The notes beneath the pieces were generated by a model that saw only the letters and a list, made by a program, of their open reading frames with translations, was not told the DNA's origin and ran no database searches. A stretch of 50,861 bases of DNA, taken from assembly GCA_965218865.1 (NCBI GenBank), contig CBDCME010000048.1, positions 1 through 50,861 on the forward strand. The letters are read 5' to 3'. Positions 18,122 through 28,149 of this stretch are shown here, piece after piece. A program made the position numbers and the translations under genes. The first letter of the stretch is position 1, and every line of letters starts with the position of its first letter. This DNA comes from CBDCME01 sp965218865. GTDB taxonomy: Bacteria > Pseudomonadota > Alphaproteobacteria > JAAXGF01.

Positions 18122-20224
18122 TCAGATTCTTCCGATGGTACGGATCTTGGCCTTCGGGTGGACTTCGCTCTGGGACATGACCACCGTCGAGGATCGGAAT
18201 CGCTCGACCACCGAGCGGACGAAGGGACGGATCCCGGCACTCGTCAACAGGACCGGGGTCTCGCCCGTCATTAAGTGTCGGTCGAAGGTTTCCCGTATTG
18301 TAGTGATGAATTCCTGGAGTTTGCTCGGCGCCATCGATAGCTGCCTCTCTTCGCCGCTACCGACGATTGCCTCGGTGAAGGCCTGTTCCCATTCCGGAGA
18401 CAGGGTGAGTAGGGGGAGAACGCCCTTTGAGTCGAGGTTGGCGTTGCAAATTTGGCGGGCGAGACGCGAGCGCACGTGTTCGACGATGAGCGTGATGTTC
18501 TGGGTAAATCCGACGGCTTCCGAGATGCCCTCGAGAATCGTCGGAAGATCACGAATCGAAATTCGTTCGGTCAGAAGCGACTGGAGCACGCGCTGAATTC
18601 CGCTCACGGGGATCGACGAGAGCACAAGATCGGCGATTAGCTTTTGGTGCACCTGGCCGAGATCGTCGAGCAGCTTCTGGGTCTCTCCGTACGAGAGCAG
18701 TTCCGGCATATGGTCCTTGAGGACCTCGGTGATGTGGGTCGTGATCACCGTGGGCGGATCGACGACAGTGAAGCCTTGAAACGCCGATTCCTCTCGGGCG
18801 CTCTCATTGATCCACAGCGCGGGAAGGCCGAACGTGGGTTCCGTCGTTTCCTCTCCGGGTAGATCGATCTTGCCGCCGCGTGGGTCCATGACGAGCAACA
18901 TGCTGGGCCGCAGATCTCCGCGACCTGCTTCGATCTCCTTGACCCGGATGAGGTAGGTGTTCGCCGGGAGTTCCATGTTGTCCTGGATCCTGACGGACGG
19001 CATGACAAAACCCATTTCCGAGGCGAACTGTCGGCGCAGCGATTTGATCTGCTCGGTCAGCCGATGGCTGTGTTCGTTGCCGATGAGGGGCAGCAGGCCA
19101 TAACCGAGATCGAGCCGCAGTTGGTCGATCTGGAGCGCGGTCGCGATCGGCTCCTCTGCCGAGGGAGCGTCGGTCCGGGCCTGTTCTTCGGCCTCGGCCT
19201 GGGCCTAATCCCGCGCCATCCCGCGGGTGAGGTGCCAAGCCAGGCCGCCGGTCGCCGCGGCAAGTATGGCGAAGGGGGTGAATGGGATTCCGGGGAGCAG
19301 GGCAAGTGACATCAGCATTCCCGAAGTCACGCCAAAGGCCCGCGGATAGCCCCCCAACTGCCCAAAGAGGACCTTGTCCGTGGAGCCGGTGATGCCACCC
19401 TTCGAAACCAGTAGTCCAGCCGCCGTCGACACGATCAGGGCGGGAAATCTGGGTCACCAGGCCGTCTCCCACCGTTAGCACCGTGTACGACATGCCGGCC
19501 TGGGCGAACGTCTGGCCTTTTTGGGCAACACCTATAATGATTCCACCGATGACATTGATGAAGGTGATCAGCAGGCCGGCGACGGCGTCGCCGCGCACGA
19601 ATTTTGCGGCGCCATCCATGGAGCCGAAAAACTGCTTTCGTCCTCGAGATTCTTGCGCCGTTCGCGGGCCTCGTTCTCGTCGATCAAACCCGCCGAGAGG
19701 TCGGCGTCGATCGCCATCTGTTTTCCCGGCATGGCATCGAGGCTGAAACGCGCCGAAACCTCGGCGATGCGTCCGGCGCCCTTGGTGATGACGACGAAGT
19801 TGACGATTACCAGCATCGCGAAAACGATGATGCCGATAACGAAGTTGCCGCCCATGACGAAATTGCCGAAAGCCTGAATAACCTCGCCGGCGGCGTGGGG
19901 CCCCTCGTGACCGTGGGCGAGTATCAGCCGCGTCGAGGCAAGGTTGAGCGACAGTCGCAACATGGTTGCGATGAGCAACACCGTCGGGAACGAACTGAAG
20001 TCGAGGGGTCGGACGATAAATAGGGAGGTGAGCAGAATGAGGCCGGAGACGGCGATCGAGATGGCCAACAGAATGTCGAGCAACCAACTCGGTACCGGCA
20101 GGATGAGGACGACGAGAATGAAAACGACACCCAGCGCCAACGCCAGGTCGCCCCGGCCAAGCACCTTGCGGAGGTGGCCGAACAAGTGGCCGGGCGTGAC
20201 CTCGGCCGTATTTCCTTCAGCCAT
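18122..20224 (-). pseudogene. FlhA export-gate protein, two frameshifts and one in-frame stop
   Basis: FlhA is the large membrane protein of the export gate. The start at 20224 (MAEGNTAEVTPGHLFGHLRK) is followed by several membrane helices (LALALGVVFILVVLILPVPS) and the FHIPEP-type core ATMLRLSLNLASTRLIL. Near 19630 one base is missing before FFGSMDGAAKFVRGDAVAG. Near 19445 one extra T shifts the frame after VGDGLVTQI. At 19205-19207 an in-frame TAG follows RGMARD, and the cytoplasmic domain (MGFVMPSVRIQDNMELPANT, GIRPFVRSVVER) then runs to 18122. The two frameshifts cancel: total length is 2,103 bp, 700 codons, exactly as expected for FlhA. Confidence 0.94.
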
Positions 20225-20245
20225 GTGGGTCGACCCTCGGCAGCG

Positions 20246-21588
20246 TCAAATCGTTGCCCGCGCGCCCTCGCCCGGATGGGGGACCTTGACGCCATCCTCG
20301 CTGTACTGCTTGAGCTTGTTGCGCATGGTTCGAATCGAGATGCCCAGGATGTTGGCCGCGTGCGTTCGGTTGCCGAGGCAATGGTTGAGGGTGTCGAGAA
20401 TCAAATCACGTTCGACCGCGGCGACGGTGAGGCCGACGAGGTGGTCGGTCTTGTTCGCCGTTCCTTCCACGGCCCGTTGGAGGTCGGTGTTGAAGCCGTT
20501 ATTCGTCATGATGGCATCGAGGCCGATTTCGTCCCCCGTGGCGAGGAGCACCGCGCGGTGGATCGTATTTTCGAGCTCGCGCACGTTTCCCCGCCATGCG
20601 TGTTTCATGAGTTCGTCGATCGCCGCCTCGGACAACGGCCGAATTGGCAGGCCATTCGCCTCGGAATATTTGGTTAAGAAGATTTCGCACAAGGCCGGGA
20701 TGTCGGCGGGCCTCTCCCTGAGCGGAGGAACGTGAAGGTTGACAACGTTGTGAAGTAGAGGTCCTCGCGAAAGCTGCCTTCCTCGACAGCTTCCTGGAGG
20801 TTGCGGTTACTTGTGGCGATGAGGCGAATGTTCACCTTTATCGGTGTTATTCCGCCGACCCGGTCAATTTCGCGCTCTTGGATCGCGCGCAGGAGCTTGG
20901 CCTGCAGGCGGGGGTCCATCTCACTGATTTCATCAAGTAGCAGGGTGCCGCCATGGGCCTCCTCGAATTTGCCGACACGGCGTGCGACGGCACCCGTAAA
21001 GGCGCCTTTTTCGTGTCCGAATAGCTCCGATTCGAGAAGATTCTCGGGAATCGCGGCGCAATTGACCGAAACTAGGTTTTGCTTCGCGCGTCGGCTGTTG
21101 CGGTGGACGAAGCGGGCCAGTAATTCCTTTCCGGTTCCCGATTCACCGGTGATCAGGACGCTGGCTTTCGAGGGCGAGATCTGTTCGGCCAAACGGACGA
21201 CCTTTGCCATCGCCTGGTCGCGGAAAATCAGTGATTCGCTGTCCTCGATAACGGCCTCGAGGACGGTCGCGATCAGTTGCGGGTCGGGGGGCAGGGGGAT
21301 GAACTCTTTGGCTCCCGCCTTGATCGCGCGAACCGCCGCCCCGGCTTCCGCGTCGATCCCGCAGGCGACGACCGGAATGTTGATATGCTCGGCGAGCAAC
21401 GAAGTGATGAGCCCATGAATGTCGAGCTTGACGTCGACCATGAGGAGTTCGGCGCCTTGCCCGGAACGCAACGCCCGTAACGCTTCCGCGGTACTGCCGA
21501 CGTGGGTGACCTTGGCCCCGCGGTCGATCGCGATCCGGCTCGCGGTGCCGAATTCTCCTCCCAATGCGCCAACGATAAGTAACCTCAT
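20246..21588 (-). pseudogene. FlbD, sigma-54-dependent flagellar regulator, frameshifted
   Basis: About 447 aa when repaired. The receiver-like N-terminus MRLLIVGALGGEFG lacks the usual acidic pair, a known trait of FlbD, which is not controlled by phosphorylation in the standard way. The AAA+ domain has Walker A ITGESGTGKELLARF, the sigma-54 loop GHEKGAFTGAVAR and Walker B GGTLLLDEISEMD. Near 20745 the frame breaks after FREDLYF: four bases appear to be missing before NVVNLHVPPLRERP, and the rest including the Fis-type helix-turn-helix (NRTHAANILGISIRTMRNKL) runs to 20246. FlbD activates late flagellar genes with FliX as partner. Confidence 0.93.
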
Positions 21589-21626
21589 TGTTTGTCTCCT
21601 GACATAGGAACCGCGTAGAGCGCGAT

Positions 21627-22394
21627 TCAGTCGAAATGATCGATACGCTGAGAAGGGGGTAGCAAGGTGTTGACCACCATTTCCAGCCGCCGCGGATTCT
21701 CCTGGCGACCTATCGAGGCGATGCCGCTGAGGTAGATCGATTGCAACATGACCTCCGCGTGCGAGTTCCGTTCCAACTTACCGGCAAGCGGTGTGAACAC
21801 CATGTTGCCCAGGACGGCGCCGTAAAAAGTCGTGAGAAGGGCCACGGCCATGCTCGGTCCGACGGTCGACGGGTCCTCGAGATTACCCAACATCTGCACC
21901 AAACCGACCAGGGTTCCGATCAGACCCATGGCCGGTGCCACTTCCGCGGCTCGGCGAAGGACACCAGCACTTTGGGAGTGACGCTGTCGCATGGATTCGA
22001 TGTTGCGGCGTAAGAAATACTCGGCGTCATCCGCCGACGCACCATCGATGATCATGGCAATGCCGTCATGCAGGAAGGGTAGGCTCTTGATCTCGGGGAG
22101 GATGTTCTGCAGGCTCAACAGACCCTCTCGCCGGGCGTAGTCCGCGAGTTCCATAACCTGGGAGGCGGCGACCGCGGGGTCAGTGGCGCGATGAATCATC
22201 GTTTTCACGACCGTGGTTTGGGCGGCGACGATTTCAGCGAGGGAATACGACATCATGGTGACCGAAAATGTTCCCGCGAAGACAATCAGTATCGCCGAGC
22301 CATCAAGGAAGGCGGTCGGCGATCCGCCCATCACGATCGCTGCTCCGACCAAACCAAATCCGATAATCAATCCGAGTACGGTCGCGAGATCCAT
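21627..22394 (-). CDS. MotA/PomA-type flagellar stator protein
   Basis: 255 aa with the four-helix MotA plan: helices near 5-25 and 32-50, then a large cytoplasmic loop, then two helices containing AEVAPAMGLIGTLVGLVQML and MAVALLTTFYGAVLGNMVF (the MotA/ExbB signature). It forms the ion channel with a MotB partner and pushes on FliG. No motB is present in this window. The gene lies between fliN and flbD, the usual Rhodospirillales order. It resembles the PomA (sodium) subclass more than E. coli MotA, but ion use cannot be told from this. Confidence 0.9.
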   Translation of the reverse strand: MDLATVLGLIIGFGLVGAAIVMGGSPTAFLDGSAILIVFAGTFSVTMMSYSLAEIVAAQTTVVKTMIHRATDPAVAASQVMELADYARREGLLSLQNILPEIKSLPFLHDGIAMIIDGASADDAEYFLRRNIESMRQRHSQSAGVLRRAAEVAPAMGLIGTLVGLVQMLGNLEDPSTVGPSMAVALLTTFYGAVLGNMVFTPLAGKLERNSHAEVMLQSIYLSGIASIGRQENPRRLEMVVNTLLPPSQRIDHFD

Positions 22395-22433
22395 CGTAGA
22401 GAAGACCTTTTCGGTGATGCGGGCGAAGGGGGC

Positions 22434-22790
22434 CTAACGGTCCGACTTGATGATTTCGGTCATGGTGGCGCCCAGGCGGTCTTCGACGATGACGACTTCG
22501 CCACGGGCCACTAACCGGTTATTGATGAAAATATCGACCGATTCGCCGACCTTCCGGTCGAGTTCGACCACGGCGCCGCGGCCGAGTTTCAAGAGCTGAG
22601 AGACTTGAAGGCTGGCTCTCCCCAGCACCGCGGAAACCTGCACCGGAACGTCGAAAACGGCTTCGAGGTCGCTGGCCGTTTTGGGACTGTCGGGTGGCGC
22701 CACTTCGGTAGCATTTTCGGGAGCTTCCGAATTTTCGTCGGGAGTCTCACCGCTCAGTTCCTCGAGTGCGAGTTCTTTACCGTTTGACAT
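22434..22790 (-). CDS. FliN C-ring switch protein
   Basis: 118 aa from the ATG at 22790, preceded by AGGAG at good spacing; longer in-frame extensions are coding sequence of fliH. The acidic Ser/Glu/Pro-rich N-terminal 40 residues lead into a SpoA domain: AVFDVPVQVSAVLGRASLQ, LLKLGRGAVVELDRKVGE, NRLVARGEVVIVEDRLG. It forms the base of the C-ring with FliM and docks FliH. The start overlaps the fliH end by 14 bp. Intact. Confidence 0.93.
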   Translation of the reverse strand: MSNGKELALEELSGETPDENSEAPENATEVAPPDSPKTASDLEAVFDVPVQVSAVLGRASLQVSQLLKLGRGAVVELDRKVGESVDIFINNRLVARGEVVIVEDRLGATMTEIIKSDR

Positions 22791-23492
22791 TATCAACTCC
22801 TGTGGGATCCTGATCCGCAGGCGCGGTCTCAGGCGTGGTTTCGGTTTCCGCGAAGAGACGCCCCGCGGCGTCGTCAATTTGTTGCCACATGGCGGCGGAG
22901 TCGCGTCTGGCGCCTCCGTCCGCCCATTCCATTCGGCAATCGCTTTCGGCGATGTCGTCGTCGCTGAGGATGACGAGACGCCCCGCGAAGCCGCATTCGG
23001 CGGCAAGCTGGTCGATTCGTTCGGCGACACGGCCCAACAAGGTGTCGGTGACGCGTATGACCACCCGGGGTTCGTCGATCAGTTCCCTTAGGTTGGACAC
23101 GACCAGGGCCTCCAGCGCCGCCATCGGATCGACGCGCGCCTGTTCGGCGCTGACTTTACGGGCAATGGTGACCGCCAGCCGGCCGGCATCGGCGGCCAGG
23201 TCCTCGAGCACGGTGTCTTGCCGCTCCCTGATCTCTTCCAGACCGGTCCCGATCAAGGCCATCGTTTCCGCCAGCTTCTCTGATGCGGCTGCCTCTTGCC
23301 TTGCCGTTGATTCGCGCTCTTTCGCAGTGCCTTCTAGGAATCCGGTCTGGTACCCCTCCTCGCGTGCGGCATCTATTTCCTCGCGCGTGAATTCCTCCGA
23401 GGGCTTCGCGTAGGGGGAATCTCTTCCGGTTGGGTACCCTCCGCGATCAAGTCGAAGGCGTGTTCAAAGAGGAATCTTTGCGGTTGTCCCAT
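22777..23492 (-). pseudogene. FliH export ATPase regulator, frameshifted
   Basis: Starts at 23492 (MGQPQRFLFEHAFDLIAEG). Near 23418 a C-run appears one base short (GAAGAGATTCCCCCTACGCG): the first frame would end within 20 residues, while the next frame continues YAKPSEEFTREEIDAAREEG, then the Gly-rich GYQTGFLEGTAKERE helix typical of FliH, then the FliH/VATPase-E-like C-terminal domain to 22777. Repaired length is about 238 aa. FliH holds FliI inactive and brings it to FliN. The break lies in a homopolymer, so a base-calling error is a real alternative. Confidence 0.88.
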
Positions 23493-23503
23493 CGTTTCGC
23501 ACC

Positions 23504-24523
23504 CTAGTACACGAGCTCGTCGTCGCCGCCTTTTGAATCGGCCAATACGATTTCTTCCCGATCGGCGAGGTCACGGGTCAGGGTCACCAACGCCGCCTGG
23601 GACTCGTCGACGTCGCGCAAACGCACCGGCCCCATCGATTCCATGTCCTCGCGCAGAATTTTGCCGGCCCGCTCCGACATATTGCTGAAGAAAAGATCGC
23701 GGAGCTTCTCCGACGCCCCCTTTAAAGCCAGCGCTAGCTTGCTCTTGTCGACTTTGCGCAAGAGCGTCTGGACGCCGCTCGGGTCGAGCTTCGTCAAGTC
23801 CTCGAAGGTGAACATCAAGCCTCGAATGCGTTCCGCGACCTCCTTGTTGTTCTTCTCCAAGGAGCTCAGGAAGCGCGACTCGGTCGCACGATCGAATCCG
23901 TTGAAAATCTCCGCCATAACCTCGTAACTGTCCCGCCGACTGGTGCGCGCGAGATTGCTCATGAATTCGGTGCGCAGGGTCCGTTCGATGTCGTCCAGAA
24001 TCTCCCTTTGAACGGCTTCCATGTGAAGCATCCGGTTCACCACCTCCAGGCCGTAATCTTCGGGCAGCGAGGCGAGAACCCGCGCCGCGTGTTCGGGCTT
24101 GATCTTCGACAAAACGACGGCGACGGTTTGCGGGTATTCGTTTTTCAGGTAAGCGGCGAGAACGCCCTCGTTGACGTTGCCCAGCTTGTCCCACATGGTG
24201 CGCCCCGCGGGTCCGCGGATTTCTTCCATGATCGCATCGACGCGCGGTTGATCCAGCGCCGCGGTCAACATGCGCTCGACATGCTCGAATCCGCCGTGGG
24301 AAGCTCCGTTCGCGGTCAGTTGGCCGGTAAATTCATCGAAGACATGGGTCGCGGTTTCACTCGGCACATGGTCTATCTGCGACATGGCCTGAGAGATTTC
24401 CTTGATTTCCTCGTCGTCCATCAAGGTGAATAGATTGGTTACCTGTTCGGGCAAGATCGAAAGCAACAGGACCGCCGCGCGTTCCGAACCGGTGAGGTGC
24501 CGGGGATCATCGGTGATTGGCAT
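23504..24523 (-). CDS. FliG motor switch protein
   Basis: 339 aa with N-terminal (FliF-binding), middle and C-terminal (torque) domains. The EHPQ motif of the middle domain appears as NEYPQTVAVVLSKI. The C-terminal helix has MFTFEDLTKLDPSGVQTLLR and ILREDMESMGPVRLRDVDE with the charged residues that face the stator. It lies 9 bp after fliF. Intact and well conserved. Confidence 0.96.
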   Translation of the reverse strand: MPITDDPRHLTGSERAAVLLLSILPEQVTNLFTLMDDEEIKEISQAMSQIDHVPSETATHVFDEFTGQLTANGASHGGFEHVERMLTAALDQPRVDAIMEEIRGPAGRTMWDKLGNVNEGVLAAYLKNEYPQTVAVVLSKIKPEHAARVLASLPEDYGLEVVNRMLHMEAVQREILDDIERTLRTEFMSNLARTSRRDSYEVMAEIFNGFDRATESRFLSSLEKNNKEVAERIRGLMFTFEDLTKLDPSGVQTLLRKVDKSKLALALKGASEKLRDLFFSNMSERAGKILREDMESMGPVRLRDVDESQAALVTLTRDLADREEIVLADSKGGDDELVY

Positions 24524-24532
24524 CCCGCTTCC

Positions 24533-26152
24533 TCACGTTCCCTTATAGAGCCAGCCGCGGATGATGTTGACGGCGTGCTCGGGATATTTATCGACCAGGG
24601 CATCGATCTTGCGAAGTTCCACCGAGCGCAGGCGTCCTTCAATTTCGTTCACTTCCTGATTGATATCGACTTCCTTCATGGGCGTCTCATCGGCCGTGAT
24701 CTGCGCCTGATCCTGGTCTGGACTGGTGAGCGCCGCTCGTTGCTCCGCGTCTCCATCCCGCGATCCGCCGAGCGCCTTCGTTGCCAGGGGGCGTAGGACA
24801 AGAAGCACGACCAGCGCGCTGACGACGAGAAGGGCGATGATTTCAGCAATCTTGAAATAGTCGCCCTTGGCGAGAGCGATAAACGGTTCGTCGATGGAAG
24901 ACTCATCCTCGAATTCGAAGAATTGTTGGTTTCGGACGTCCACGAGGTCGCCGCGTTCGGCATTAAATCCGATAGCGGCCCGAGTCAGCGCGGCAATCTC
25001 CTCGATGAACTCCGGTGACCGCGGCTGGTAGGCCCGCACGCCGTCGGCATTCACCTCGTAGATGCCGTCGACGATGACGGCGACCGACAGGCGATTGACC
25101 TGGCCGCCGGTGCGGACCATGGTTTCGGTGGTTTTTGATATCTCGTAATTAATCGTTTCCTCCGTTCTCGCAATCGTGTCCTTGGAACGGGTTTCCAACC
25201 CGGCATTTTGTTGGTCGGGCAGATTGGTCTCGGAGCTGACGTTTTCGGTGACGTCGAGTTCCGTTCTGTCGGTGTTTTCCTCGACCGCTTGCACCGAAAT
25301 CTCCACCCGACTGTCCGGATCCACTTTTACGGAATTAACCGTTCTCTGATCGAAGTTGATATCGGCCGTCACCTCGGCCCGCACGTTGCCCGCGCCCACG
25401 GACTTAGCGAGGAGGCTTTCGATCTTTTCCTTGAGCCGATTTTGGAAGGCGATGCGGTAGTCGTCGTTGCTGGTCACTTGGCCCAGTGCTTCTTCGCCAT
25501 TGCCCGAAATGTATTCCGTGCCGTTGTTGTCGACGAGGGAGATGCGGGTCGGATCGAGGCCCGTGACGGCGGAGGCAACCAGGTGCTGAATGGCCTGGAC
25601 CTGCGATCGCGACAATCGGGTCGAGCGACTTTTCAGCGTTATCAGGACAGACGCGCCCGCTTCATTTTGGTCACGGGTGAAAAGTTGGCGCTCGGGCAGG
25701 CTCAGATGAACCCGGGCCGAGGTAATCTCGGAGATCGAACGAATCGTCCTGGCCAATTCTCCTTCGAGGGCGCGTCGTAAATTCGCGCCTTGCATGAGAC
25801 GGGTTTCGCCGAACCCGCCGTCGCGGTCGAGGATGTCGTTTCCGGAGAGACCGTTGGGCAGACCCTTTGCGGCGATGGCCATGCGAACGTCCAGAACCCG
25901 GCTCTCGGAAACGTAAATCTCACCGCCGTTCTCGCGCTGTTCATAAACGACCCCCAGGGATAAGAGTTCGCCGATGATTTGGGAGCTATCGCTGGACTCG
26001 AGGGAGCCGTAAAGGAGCGCCATGTCCGACCGGGAAATCCGCCCGGCCCCATAGACGACGACCCCGACCAACACAATGAGAGCGGCGGCCAGTATCAAAA
26101 TCCGGGTTGTTCCGAATTCGCGAAATGATTGAATTAATTGTTGCACGCCCAA
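24533..26152 (-). CDS. FliF MS-ring protein
   Basis: 539 aa, intact. One transmembrane helix near residues 17-37 (ILILAAALIVLVGVVVYGAG), periplasmic ring-building motifs (NGGEIYVSESRVLDVRMAIA; EGELARTIRSISEITSARVH; GASVLITLKS), a second helix near 445-465 (IAEIIALLVVSALVVLLVL) and the cytoplasmic C-terminal helix that binds FliG (ELRKIDALVDKYPEHAVNII). It is the founding protein of the basal body and the first gene of the 12-kb minus-strand run. Confidence 0.96.
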   Translation of the reverse strand: MGVQQLIQSFREFGTTRILILAAALIVLVGVVVYGAGRISRSDMALLYGSLESSDSSQIIGELLSLGVVYEQRENGGEIYVSESRVLDVRMAIAAKGLPNGLSGNDILDRDGGFGETRLMQGANLRRALEGELARTIRSISEITSARVHLSLPERQLFTRDQNEAGASVLITLKSRSTRLSRSQVQAIQHLVASAVTGLDPTRISLVDNNGTEYISGNGEEALGQVTSNDDYRIAFQNRLKEKIESLLAKSVGAGNVRAEVTADINFDQRTVNSVKVDPDSRVEISVQAVEENTDRTELDVTENVSSETNLPDQQNAGLETRSKDTIARTEETINYEISKTTETMVRTGGQVNRLSVAVIVDGIYEVNADGVRAYQPRSPEFIEEIAALTRAAIGFNAERGDLVDVRNQQFFEFEDESSIDEPFIALAKGDYFKIAEIIALLVVSALVVLLVLRPLATKALGGSRDGDAEQRAALTSPDQDQAQITADETPMKEVDINQEVNEIEGRLRSVELRKIDALVDKYPEHAVNIIRGWLYKGT

Positions 26153-26166
26153 ACTTTCTATAATTG

Positions 26167-26201
26167 CCGGGCGGCGGCGAGATCATTCAGCCACCGCCCG
26201 G
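26167..26201. repeat. Strong hairpin in the fliF leader
   Basis: CCGGGCGGCGGC (26167-26178) pairs with GCCACCGCCCGG (26190-26201) across an 11-base loop with one mismatch, and is flanked by AATT on both sides. It sits 15-50 bp upstream of the fliF start. It could be an attenuator, the terminator of what used to lie upstream, or a REP-like relic. It has no T-run on the fliF-reading strand. Confidence 0.65.
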
Positions 26202-26230
26202 AAATTACGTTCCGTTCGAGGCAACCCTAC

Positions 26231-27229
26231 TTATGCGTGGTAATACCAACCGCCCTTAACATTGACTTGTGCGAGCCCACGCTCTGAGGCCGATGGACAT
26301 GATCTTCCAAGGTCGGTCAGGTTGTTCCAGGCTTGGCAAGAGGCCTCGACGATGGCTTCATAGGAGTCGAAGACACGATTGGAGAGCCAGTTCTGGCGGA
26401 GATATTGCCAGACATTTTCGGCGGGATTGAGCTCCGGGGACTTGGGTGGCAAGGGCACGAGGGAGATGTTCTCCGGGATGCCGAGTTTGGCAGTGGTGTG
26501 CCATGCGGCTTGGTCGAGCAGCACGACGGCATGGGCGTTTGGGGCAACGGCCCGGCTGATTTCCTCGAGATGCAGGTCCATGGCTTCAGTATTGGCGCGT
26601 GGCATGACCAGCGCCGCGCCCTCACCGCGCTCGGGGCAGATGGCGCCGAAGAGATACGCCGAGGCCTCGGGTGGCAGTATCGGGCCGGGGGTGTGCGGGC
26701 GTTGCCGTTCGCCGACCCGCGCGGCCTCGCCAATCGGCGTCGTTGGAGGAGGCGGAGAATCGGAATCCGGGATCGTAAGATTTGTCCGGGCGCTGTCGAT
26801 CGCCTCGGGGAAAGGCAGCGGTGAGCCGACGGCTCGCAACGATGGCTCGGATGGGTTGCCAACGCGAATCAGGGACAAGGCGTCGTTATCGGTAATTTGA
26901 GGTGTCCCCACTGCAACCCGCTGTCTCGCCGACTGATCCTCGTTCAGTGACGTGGTCGGCCGCGCGATCTCCAACTTGGGAGGTGGTCTGGTCACCGGAA
27001 GTACGATCGGGATCAGCGCCGCTATCTCCGGGATGGCTTCGAGTTCGGGGACGTCCGTCGTTTCTATCGCCGTGGTGCTTTCCGTCGGTAGCACCGGGGA
27101 GTCGCCCTTCAGCTGCGCGAGCACGGCCGCGAATACCGCGTCGACGTCACCTGCTGGAGCCGCGGCTGTCGCAAGATCGGCAATGATCTCGGCCGGTTGG
27201 ACAGGAACGAGGGCGGTAAATGGATTCAC
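26231..27229 (-). pseudogene. Truncated fliK-like 5' end fused in frame to an IS630 transposase 3' end
   Basis: The first part, residues 1 to about 186 (27229-26670), is a Pro/Ala/Thr-rich acidic sequence starting MNPFTALVPVQPAEIIADL, typical of FliK N-termini. The rest (from PPEASAYLFGAICPERG) is identical in kind to the C-terminal half of the IS630 transposase at 42985-44050, with the catalytic Asp in VVLLDQAAWHTTAKLG and Glu in PELNPAENVWQYLR. The IS630 right end CCAACCGCCC is at 26246, next to TA. The IS lacks its left half and the gene its right half, so a deletion joined them. A GACC(AACC) 4-base difference from the other copy shifts the transposase end. Position between fliS and fliF suggests a hook-length or late gene was lost. 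Confidence 0.8.
26246..26667 (-). mobile_element. IS630 fragment, 3' half
   Basis: Carries the right terminal repeat CCAACCGCCC (preceded by TA) and the transposase C-terminal half. Nearly identical to 43638-44060. The left end and the N-terminal half are missing, so it cannot move on its own. Confidence 0.85.
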
Positions 27230-27630
27230 GGGGTTCTCCGAAAAACAGATTTCTCAACCTCTTAGCAATTCCCGGGCCAGTTTGGAGATTGTCTTTAAGA
27301 TATTGTTTTATATAGATAATTCTTCCGAAATCTCGGTAAGCATGAAATTCTTGCTGGACCGATTGGGCAAGGTCTGCTGTGCGCGGGGAAGTTTGTGCCG
27401 GGCCCGAGAACGGGATCGTTCGCCCGTCGCGGGCCGGTTTGCTAGTGCATCGACCCAAACGGAGGCGACAGCCGGAGTTTGGAAAGTTGATGCATCGACA
27501 ATGGCCTGGTGCACGGGGGCGTGAACGAAGTGAATGCGCCGGTGCACTAGTGATTGCCGGCAAGAAACGCGAACACCGGCGCGAAGCGGGCGCTGGCGTC
27601 TTCAGCGGTCGCGCGACCGCTCCGGAGCGA
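27230..27630. other. Intergenic region between fliS and the fliK-like remnant
   Basis: About 400 bp with an AT-rich segment near 27295-27345, unusual for this GC-rich window, and the second 109-bp repeat (27442-27550). No coding sequence recognised; the open frames here are shadows or the repeat itself. Confidence 0.5.
27442..27550. repeat. 109-bp MITE-like repeat, copy 2
   Basis: CTAGTGCATCGACC through CCGGTGCACTAG; differs from the copy at 13802-13910 at three positions by eye, with no length change. Same orientation. The tips are inverted repeats and each contains CTAG. Internal TGCATCGAC and GGTGCAC each occur twice within the unit. Confidence 0.85.
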
Positions 27631-28128
27631 TTAGATTGTGGCGATGATTGGGCCGACCGGTGGGGCGGTCACCGCCTCGTTACCGACAGCGGTCGGAATG
27701 GGGTCGGGGGAGGTCGCTTTGGCTTCCGAGCGTGGTTTCGCGGCCGAGGCCTTGGCCATAAGCTCTTGGTCGAGCTGGGACCACGATTGATAAAGGGGCT
27801 CCAGTAATCCGATCACTTCCTTCGCGGGCTGCGGATCGTTTCGAAGATCGACGTCGAGCAGCCGACGCAGCATGAAATGGTAAAGGCGTTCGAGGTTGGC
27901 GGAGATTTCGCCGCCTTTTTCCATGTTCAGGGTCTGGCACAGGTATTCGATCACGTCCATGGCCCGCTTGTTCGCCCTCCAGCGTCTGTTGACGTCGTTG
28001 TTTTCGATCGCCTTGACGGCTTGGCGGAGGGAGGCGATGGCCTGTTCGTAAAGCTTGACCACCAGGCGGGTTGGAGACGCGGTGAGGATCTCCCGGGCCT
28101 CGTAAGGATTAGCGTTGTTCTTGGTCAT
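27631..28128 (-). CDS. FliS flagellin export chaperone
   Basis: 165 aa. Typical opening NPYEAREILTASPTRLVVKL with the helix bundle continuing LYEQAIASLRQAVKAIEN and LERLYHFMLRRLLDVDLRND. FliS keeps flagellin unpolymerised in the cytoplasm until export. The last 40 residues are Ala/Pro-rich and probably disordered. It follows fliD by 21 bp in the same direction. Intact. Confidence 0.93.
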   Translation of the reverse strand: MTKNNANPYEAREILTASPTRLVVKLYEQAIASLRQAVKAIENNDVNRRWRANKRAMDVIEYLCQTLNMEKGGEISANLERLYHFMLRRLLDVDLRNDPQPAKEVIGLLEPLYQSWSQLDQELMAKASAAKPRSEAKATSPDPIPTAVGNEAVTAPPVGPIIATI

Positions 28129-28149
28129 GATCTGTCTCCGCCGCTTGGG

